DNA of 12,756 nt, taken from NCBI GenBank assembly GCA_023853785.1, contig JAJIRX010000954.1:1-12756 (forward strand). Direction: 5' to 3'. The position numbers and the translations under genes are program-made. The notes below the pieces were generated by a model. That model was given only the letters and a program-made list of their open reading frames with translations. It searched no databases and was not told the DNA's origin. This stretch comes from Psilocybe azurescens (taxonomy: Eukaryota; Basidiomycota; Agaricomycetes; Agaricales; Agrocybaceae). This document shows positions 8,230-12,756 of the stretch, one piece after another. Numbering within the stretch: the stretch's first letter is position 1; every line of letters begins with the position of its first letter.

Positions 8230-9399
8230 AACAGAGAAATGTGAACGGCAAAACTATCTTATACTACCAAGGACGAGCCTACATTCCAAAAGATCAAACC
8301 CTACGGAAAGACATAGTCAAATCATATCACGACCCTATCTCAGCCGGACACCCTGGAGAATTAGAAACATTCAATTCGGTAAAACAACACTACTGGTGGC
8401 CAGGATTACGATCATTTGTCAAGCAATACATAAAAGGATGTGCCGCCTGCCAACAGTTCAAAATAAATCGACATCCCTCTAACCCATCATTCATACCGAT
8501 ACCTGGACCAAAGTCAGCCCGACCCTTTGCAGACAGTGCTATGGACTTCCTTACAGACCTTCCACCGATCCTGGACAAGCAAGGAGAAGTTGAATTTGAT
8601 GCGATTCTAAGCATCACTGATCAAGGAACACAAAGGACTTATCCTTATTCCATGCCGAATGAAAGGACTGGATGCTGAAAAGACTGGCAAACTCTTACTG
8701 GACAATCTCTACAAAAGGTTTGGACTACCAGACAGCCTCACATCAGATCGAGACCCCAGATTTGCCGCTGAATCATTCAAAGAGCTAATGAAACTCCTTG
8801 GAGTAAAATCGAAATTTTCAACTGCTTATCACCCTCAAACGGATGGAACAACAGAACGATATAACCAAGAGATTGAAGCCTATCTATCCATATACTGCTC
8901 TCACCCAGAAGACTGGCACGAACGACTTGGGACCCTCGAATTCACTCACAATAACCGAAGACATGCAGACAGACAGAGAACACCATTCGAATTAATTCTC
9001 GGATACTCCCCTTGCAATTCCCACCGCATTCGAACACACCAAGTTTCCTTCAGTAGAAGAAAGACTGAAGTATCTTCAAAAGGATCGAGAAGAAGCCCTA
9101 GCAGCCCATGAACTAGCCCGGACAAGGATGGCTGAAAGGAAAAACTCGAACTTCACACCGTTCATCCAAGGACAAAGAGTTTGGCTAGAAGCGACAAATT
9201 TACAGACGAATTATCACAAGAAAATGGCACCAAAGCGAGAAGGACCCTTCAAGATCAAAGAAGTCTTAGGACCCTAACTTATCGACTGGAACTCCCCAAA
9301 GGATGGCTCATTCACGATGTATTCCATGCGACACTTCTTAATCCATACCACGAGACTGAAACACATGGACCCAATTTCATTCGACCACCACCAGAGATA
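8230..9399 (+). other. pol: integrase (HHCC zinc domain and DDE core)
   Basis: The open segment to 8678 has the zinc-binding domain HDPISAGHPG...CAACQQFK (His and Cys pairs kept, about 8328-8460) and the first part of the core, MDFLTDLPP and DAILSITDQGTQ with the first Asp. After a frame change near 8665 the segment to about 9010 carries TSDRDPRFAAESFKELM (second Asp) and YHPQTDGTTERYNQEIEAYL (Glu; about 8825-8885). The segment 9014-9277 holds the Lys/Arg-rich [11 protein letters not shown] and [10 protein letters not shown] of the C-terminal barrel. Then comes [22 protein letters not shown] (about 9275-9340), the GPY/F-like module that precedes chromodomains. Confidence 0.9.
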
Positions 9400-9401
9400 T
9401 A

Positions 9402-9580
9402 AACGAAGAAGAACATTGGGAAATAGAGACGATTCTCAAACATCGAAAAAGAGGAAGAGGATACCAATACTACGTCAAATGGAAGGACTATCCGATCACC
9501 GAAGCAACGTGGGAACCGGCCCGGTCTTTGAAAAACCGGTAGAAATCTTACAGACTTACCGAACACGTCACAAGCTGTAA
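9402..9580 (+). other. pol: C-terminal chromodomain
   Basis: From 9402 the frame reads NEEEHWEIETILKHRKRG, GYQYYVKWKDYPITEATWEPA, the chromodomain core (beta strands then WEP), and stops at TAG 9540-9542. Two frames along, the final helix continues as EKPVEILQTYRTRHKL to TAA 9578-9580. Chromodomains fused to integrase bind methylated histone H3 or other chromatin marks and guide insertion. This one is followed by the pol stop, as in other fungal chromoviruses. It is broken on both sides (near 9399 and 9525-9535). Confidence 0.92.
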
Positions 9581-9618
9581 AAAGACCACCATCTTCCCTC
9601 ACTCAACAATCAATCAAC

Positions 9619-9933
9619 ATGCTCTCCTTTCCCTCGATCAAACGCGTCAAGTCCACTCTCTTTCCCCAAAACACTCACGAACCTATTTTCCTCACGACAA
9701 AAATACCAAAATCCCAAGAAGATCGACAACAAATGCTTGAAGAACTCGAGGTAGCATTTATACTGTCTCGAGAAGCGGAGAAACAAGCACACAATGAACT
9801 CAAGGCAAGATGCGCAGCAATGGCGCATGACCAAAATCTAGAGTATCAACTGCGGATTTCCCAGCTCAAGGAAAAACTTAGACCCGGACTGGCAACAAAG
9901 GCTATAAGAAAGGTCAAGTCGCTACACTTCTAG
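9619..9933 (+). CDS. accessory ORF A: small coiled-coil protein (104 aa)
   Basis: This is the only long reading frame of the element without a visible break, from ATG 9619 to TAG 9931-9933, beginning 38 bp after pol. The first 30 residues are basic and Ser/Thr/Pro-bearing (SIKRVKSTLFPQ). Residues about 34-90 are rich in Glu, Gln, Lys, Leu and Ala with heptad-like spacing (MLEELEVAFILSREAEKQ), suggesting a coiled coil. The tail is basic (KAIRKVKS). There is no signal peptide, membrane segment or Cys/His motif, so it is not envelope-like. I recognise no family. A role in assembly or in partnership with the next ORF is only a guess. Confidence 0.55.
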   Translation: MLSFPSIKRVKSTLFPQNTHEPIFLTTKIPKSQEDRQQMLEELEVAFILSREAEKQAHNELKARCAAMAHDQNLEYQLRISQLKEKLRPGLATKAIRKVKSLHF

Positions 9934-9956
9934 GCAACAAACATCGATATCCAACA

Positions 9957-10650
9957 ATGTCTCATTCCACTGCTCGTGCCTCATCTGTTCCCCAATCTAC
10001 TACTACATCGTCTCAACTTTTTAATACTCTCTCCGTCTACGAACTACTTGAAATCTTGAAAAATGCCGAAAACGATACGACGTCGAAGCCCTTTGCCCCC
10101 TTTATCGAGCAGAACTTGAATTCTTCAACTATTTATCTGGCGAAATACGAATCATCGAGGCGGACATCGCAGTCAAACAGAGAGTCCGAGTCCACCACAA
10201 AGCCGCCACCGACTCCCTCAAACGTCTTCAACTCAAGGGTTTTGAGCGAGCCATCGAACACATGCTCATCAAACACCGCAGCAGACACATGGAACGACTC
10301 ACCCGGCTGATCCACCACAACCTTTCAGCATCAACAATCAGACCGGCACGCCTTCTCGTCGCCCGACTTGAGCCCGATGGACAAGTGTTGGGAATCAACG
10401 TCGACTGGACGTTACAGCGCATGTGGAAAGTTGGGACATATACGACAATATTGCCCCAAGCTCACCTGCAACCACTGCCACCGCCGAGGACCAGGACATA
10501 CGACAAGATACTGTCCTTTCAAGCGTAACGACTCTCCTCACAGGCGATTACTTTGATTATGCGACCCCACGGATGACGTTGCATCGCAAAAACATACCGG
10601 AGAACCCTACGGATACTGAAGACCATTCGACTGGGACAGTCGAACCTTAG
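9957..10650 (+). pseudogene. accessory ORF B: helical protein with C-terminal zinc-knuckle-like motifs, frame-broken
   Basis: It starts at ATG 9957 with a Ser/Thr-rich leader (SHSTARASSVPQSTTTSS), then LSVYELLEIL. After a frame change near 10060-10075 it continues as a long charged helical region (YRAELEFFNYLSGEIRIIEA, about 10097-10156, to HMERLTRLIHH). A further shift near 10400 leads to ACGKLGHIRQYC and TCNHCHRRGPGHTTRYC (10422-10514). The second motif is a complete CX2CX6HX4C. The first has lost its leading Cys: the codon at the expected place is TAC, Tyr. A last shift gives DYFDYATPRM and ends at TAG 10648-10650, on the edge of the polypurine tract. Similar Cys/His tails occur downstream of pol in other basidiomycete gypsy elements as far as I recall. 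The function is unknown; nucleic-acid binding is likely. Confidence 0.6.
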
Positions 10651-10660
10651 AAAGGGGTAA
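10650..10660 (+). other. polypurine tract
   Basis: GAAAGGGGTAA lies immediately before the TGTTACG of the 3' LTR. A purine run with a G stretch at this place primes plus-strand DNA synthesis. One T interrupts it near the LTR boundary. Confidence 0.85.
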
Positions 10661-11085
10661 TGTTACGGACACTTTATTTTCTTTTTGCTTTTCCTTTCTC
10701 TTTTCTTTTCTTTTCCCTTTTCTTTGTCATCCGTCACATCATTGATACATCATCGTATGTTCTGATGAACTTTGCTTTCCATCATATCTATGAAACTCCA
10801 TCATATCTTTGATGGACTTTCACTTCTATCTTTTATGATACATCTTTTGATGAACGCTTGATCTGTTTCCTCTATTCTTATATACATCTGCTGATGAACA
10901 TTCAAACTCGTTTCAACTTGCTGTGCGGTTCATAGTATTTATACCAGGAAGGATCCACTGTATTCTTTAGCTAGTTCTTGAGAATCTAACCTCCTCTTAC
11001 TTGACACTGCTTGGAACTTGCTGTTCTTGACTACTTGACTGTCGGCTTTATCCACACACGTGAATATAAGCTTGAAGTCGTAACA
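10661..11085 (+). repeat. 3' long terminal repeat (425 bp)
   Basis: This is an almost exact copy of 4440-4870 at an offset of 6221 bases, with the same TGTTACG...CGTAACA ends. It lacks six bases near the U5 end and has A where the 5' copy has G, turning CACGCGTG into CACACGTG. No single-base indels were seen even through the T-rich pyrimidine tract. It carries the same TATA-like box and self-primer segment (10969-10979). Confidence 0.95.
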
Positions 11086-11090
11086 CAACC
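11086..11090. other. target-site duplication, right copy (CAACC)
   Basis: Exact repeat of 4435-4439 directly after the CA end of the 3' LTR. On the minus strand it reads GGTTG and forms codon GGT plus the first two bases of TGT in the interrupted exon. Confidence 0.93.
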
Positions 11091-11375
11091 TTCGCAAAAA
11101 GTGTCAAGGTCCAGCTCCGTGCATTCCATTGAAGATCCCGACAAGAGTCCCAGAAATTCTGGCACGTTTGGACAGATACTGTATATCATCTTTGTCTTGA
11201 GTATTTCCACTGGCTGGTGCTGCAGCTTCTTCCAGTGTTTGGCTCGGTATTCAGCCAGATTGTTCAGAGTTTGATTAAGCGTCTCCTGATAGAGTGTAAA
11301 ATGAATGTCAGACAGGATGACGTGTCGGATTACAGATGTGATAATATTGTGGCCAGCAGGCCCATAGCTAGCTCT

Positions 11376-11418
11376 CTTTTCAGTAGCGGATAGAGTAAAT
11401 ATATTACGAAGTACTCAC
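11376..11418 (-). other. minus-strand intron 11418-11376 (acceptor uncertain)
   Basis: The donor GTGAGT (11418-11413) is a perfect consensus. The nearest acceptor that keeps the downstream frame is AAAAG at 11376, giving a 43-bp intron. Nearby AG sites a few bases on are possible but change the frame. Confidence 0.5.
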
Positions 11419-11897
11419 CTCCTGAAGTTCCAATAGTTGATATAATACCCCACTTTTGTCGGAGCTCCATAGCGCTGAAGCGTCGAATGATATTCTCTGG
11501 TTGATAAGGCCTTCAACAAACCTTTGCCATGGCAGTATTATGTCAAGAGCATGAAAGCTTTAAGACCTTAACAATAGCAGACTCAAGCCTCTTGATACGA
11601 CCACAAAGCTTGGAGTAGTCTATGTCAAGAGGCCATGAACGCTCAATGGCCATGTCTAAAATGCCTGGGTTCTTGTTTGCTTTTGCAATTTGAGCACAAA
11701 GGAGTTGGGTTGCGAGTCGGAGCCTTGTGGTCCAGTCCTTGGCATTTTTGCTGATGAATTATGCAATCCTACTGGGCAGAATTATACTCTCGCATGACCG
11801 ACTCTAGGTCAGGGTTGAGTTGAGCAGGTACTTTATCGTTGCACATCTCAGCAGGGCATTCTTTGATTTCTAGATAGTCCTTGTCGCCTAGTACCAT

Positions 11898-12061
11898 CTG
11901 GATAAGAAATGATTATAAACATAGCTAGCAACAATACTCGATGCATACCTTTGCTTTCTTGAGACTGGCTGTTTATCTGGAAGATCTGTTTTGGAGCTGG
12001 ACGTTTCTAAAACCCATAAAAGATGTATAGACCAGCCAATAAGTTGAAGTCAAGTAAACAC
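11898..12061 (-). other. two minus-strand introns (12061-12007, 11948-11898) around a 58-bp exon
   Basis: The first intron reads GTGTTT...GGGTTTTAG (55 bp). The second reads GTATGC...TTATCCAG (51 bp). The exon between them (12006-11949) encodes KRPAPK and continues to a Lys-rich end. In the frame that joins correctly to MVLGDKDYLEIKECP it contains a stop, so this exon probably also holds an indel. Confidence 0.55.
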
Positions 12062-12159
12062 CCACTCGAGAACCAGTGGTCGCCAAAGCATCTGTTTTTG
12101 TCTAGCAGTATTGGCTATGAATAACAACGTAACTTAGATGACATAAACAGCATACCAAC

Positions 12160-12168
12160 CTTAGGTTT
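12160..12168 (-). other. 9-nt microexon 2 (AAACCTAAG, Lys-Pro-Lys)
   Basis: On the minus strand TTTTCAG precedes AAACCTAAG, and GTTGGTATG follows. The following intron (12159-12102, 58 bp) ends CTGCTAG before ACAAAAACAGATGC. The preceding exon ends QVSPK before GTAACG. The layout repeats microexon 1 at 12443-12451. Confidence 0.5.
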
Positions 12169-12442
12169 CTGAAAATGAAGCGTGGAATTTAGCATTAGAA
12201 TAATGAATGAAGTATTGAAATACGTTACTTTGGGAGACACTTGTGTGCGAGCTGAGGTGACACGTGCTGGTGTAAAGAATTCTTCTGTATACATAGAGCT
12301 CAGCACTATGTTTTTGATCAGTCACACTAAATCAAAGACGTACCATTATTAGTATTTTTGCGGGTCTGCCACTCTTTTTCTAGAGGTAAATTTGCAGTTA
12401 ATAAAAGGTCAATATCAAATTTCAACAAAGTTGTATACCGAC

Positions 12443-12451
12443 CTTGGGTTT
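12443..12451 (-). other. 9-nt microexon 1 (AAACCCAAG, Lys-Pro-Lys)
   Basis: On the minus strand the intron 12510-12452 (GTACGT...CTAAC...CATTCAG, 59 bp) ends just before AAACCCAAG. That is followed by GTCGGTATAC, the donor of the intron 12442-12380 (63 bp, ending CCTCTAG). All three exons around it join in phase 0: PASPQ, KPK, KKSGRPAK. The consistent phase supports a real 3-codon exon. Confidence 0.55.
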
Positions 12452-12756
12452 CTGAATGATCAAGCTCAGAATTTGTTAGACACAATGAACAGAATGTAAG
12501 AACAACGTACTTGTGGAGAGGCAGGTGCTGGCTTATTATGTGCCTCAGATGCTGACGTGGCCAAGCCTTGCTTTTGGATACTAGTCTTGCCTGAGACTGG
12601 CATGCTATTTTCATTAACTTTACCATGCAATCTTTCTTCTTTTATACGCAGAGGATGAATGTCCTGTACAGATGGAAGCGGTGAAAATATATCTTTTTCG
12701 GTTCTATAGGCCTATTCTAAGCAAACAATAAGTACAATCAATACACAGAACGTATT

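Larger units (their letters stand above)
5996..9580 (+). pseudogene. pol: pol polyprotein (PR-RT-RNaseH-IN-chromodomain), frame-broken
   Basis: All the enzymatic domains of a chromovirus Pol occur in the expected order with their signature motifs, but spread over the three plus-strand frames with about fifteen or more single-base frame changes. Pol should process the polyprotein, copy the RNA into DNA and integrate it. The reading follows the Gag stop at 5993-5995 in another frame, so expression would need frameshifting or a fused ancestral frame; given the surrounding indels this cannot be decided. The last frame ends ILQTYRTRHKL at TAA 9578-9580. Domain entries below give positions. This copy cannot encode a continuous Pol as written. 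Confidence 0.9.
4440..11085 (+). mobile_element. complete Ty3/gypsy chromovirus LTR retrotransposon
   Basis: The element spans LTR to LTR (6,646 bp) with a perfect 5-bp target duplication. In order it holds: 5' LTR, self-complementary primer-binding site, gag, protease, reverse transcriptase, RNase H, integrase, chromodomain, two small 3' reading frames, polypurine tract and 3' LTR. Integrase downstream of RNase H marks Ty3/gypsy, and the chromodomain after the integrase marks the chromovirus branch. The coding sequence is broken by many single-base frame changes, so this copy should not make its own proteins, yet every cis element needed for mobilisation looks intact. LTR near-identity implies recent insertion. 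It lies antisense to the host gene that it interrupts. Confidence 0.95.
11086..12716 (-). pseudogene. 5' and core part of the disrupted RTC4-like gene
   Basis: A minus-strand, multi-intron host gene that enters from beyond the right edge. The N-terminal exons encode a Ser/Pro/Lys-rich, probably disordered region (12703-12511, with KDIFSPLPSVQDIHPLRIKE and ending PASPQ; then KPK; then KKSGRPAKILIM, an AT-hook-like patch at 12379-12344). The large exon 11897-11419 has a CPAEMCNDKVP Cys pair, a frame change near 11768, then DWTTRLRLATQLLCAQ and ERSWPLDIDYSKLCGRIKRL. A second change near 11550 leads to LDIILPWQRFVEGL. After the next intron come SYGPAGHNIITSVIRHVI and LNQTLNNLAEYRAKHWKKLQ, and the frame stays open into the insertion site. 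The Cys pair, the WP-IDY-RI block and the YGPxG block, in this order, resemble the RTC4-like domain (telomere-capping-related, nuclear). This family call comes from memory of its pattern and is tentative. The retrotransposon splits the exon. Confidence 0.55.

Noticed and set aside
9619..10650. envelope-like gene after pol
   Set aside because: There is no signal peptide, transmembrane segment or glycosylation-rich ectodomain; the content is coiled-coil and Cys/His knuckles.
1..12756. repeat-induced point mutation as cause of the coding damage
   Set aside because: Damage is mostly indels, the LTRs are nearly identical, and I see no excess of C-to-T type differences between the repeat copies.
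1..12756. CRISPR arrays, tRNA or rRNA genes, bacterial operon signals
   Set aside because: No regular spaced repeats, cloverleaf-like genes or ribosome-binding sites were seen; introns and the retrotransposon indicate a eukaryotic nuclear locus.

Overview
The window looks like nuclear DNA of a filamentous fungus, most likely an agaricomycete basidiomycete. The host coding sequence is split by short introns (about 43-63 bp) with GT...AG ends and CTAAC/CTGAC-like branch sites. One host gene is a fungal-type family-25 glycosyltransferase. The centre is a Ty3/gypsy chromovirus of the kind common in basidiomycetes, with TGTTACG...CGTAACA LTR ends.

Layout: (1) 230-1367, plus strand: a GT25 glycosyltransferase with one clear 57-bp intron and at least two frame breaks. 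(2) 1368-3768: a long stretch with no supportable gene. It holds a strong imperfect hairpin (2173-2236), a short perfect inverted repeat (3212-3253) and a degenerate tandem array of about 45-bp units (3359-3633). (3) 3769-4439 and 11086-12756, minus strand: the two halves of one multi-intron host gene. Its core resembles the RTC4-like (restriction of telomere capping) domain and its N-terminal part is Lys/Pro-rich with an AT-hook-like patch. Its 5' end lies beyond the window. (4) 4440-11085, plus strand: a complete 6.6-kb LTR retrotransposon inserted in an exon of that gene, flanked by a perfect 5-bp duplication (CAACC).

The retrotransposon has 431/425-bp LTRs that differ, by eye, by one substitution and one 6-bp indel. 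It also has a polypurine tract, gag (capsid and CCHC knuckle), and pol in the order protease, reverse transcriptase, RNase H, integrase, chromodomain. After pol comes about 1 kb with two further reading frames: an intact small coiled-coil protein and a helical protein ending in zinc-knuckle-like motifs. Its primer-binding site matches no tRNA that I recognise, but its 11 nt are exactly complementary to an LTR segment lying where a transcript would start, 33 bp after a TATA-like box. That is the arrangement expected for Tf1/sushi-type self-priming.

Almost every long coding region here, in the element and in both host genes, is broken by roughly one single-base frame change per 100-300 bp, while catalytic motifs and splice signals survive. 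The two LTRs show no single-base indels between them. Either a long-defective element was mobilised recently in trans and the locus is decaying, or the assembly carries indel errors in unique sequence; the window alone does not fully decide between these.
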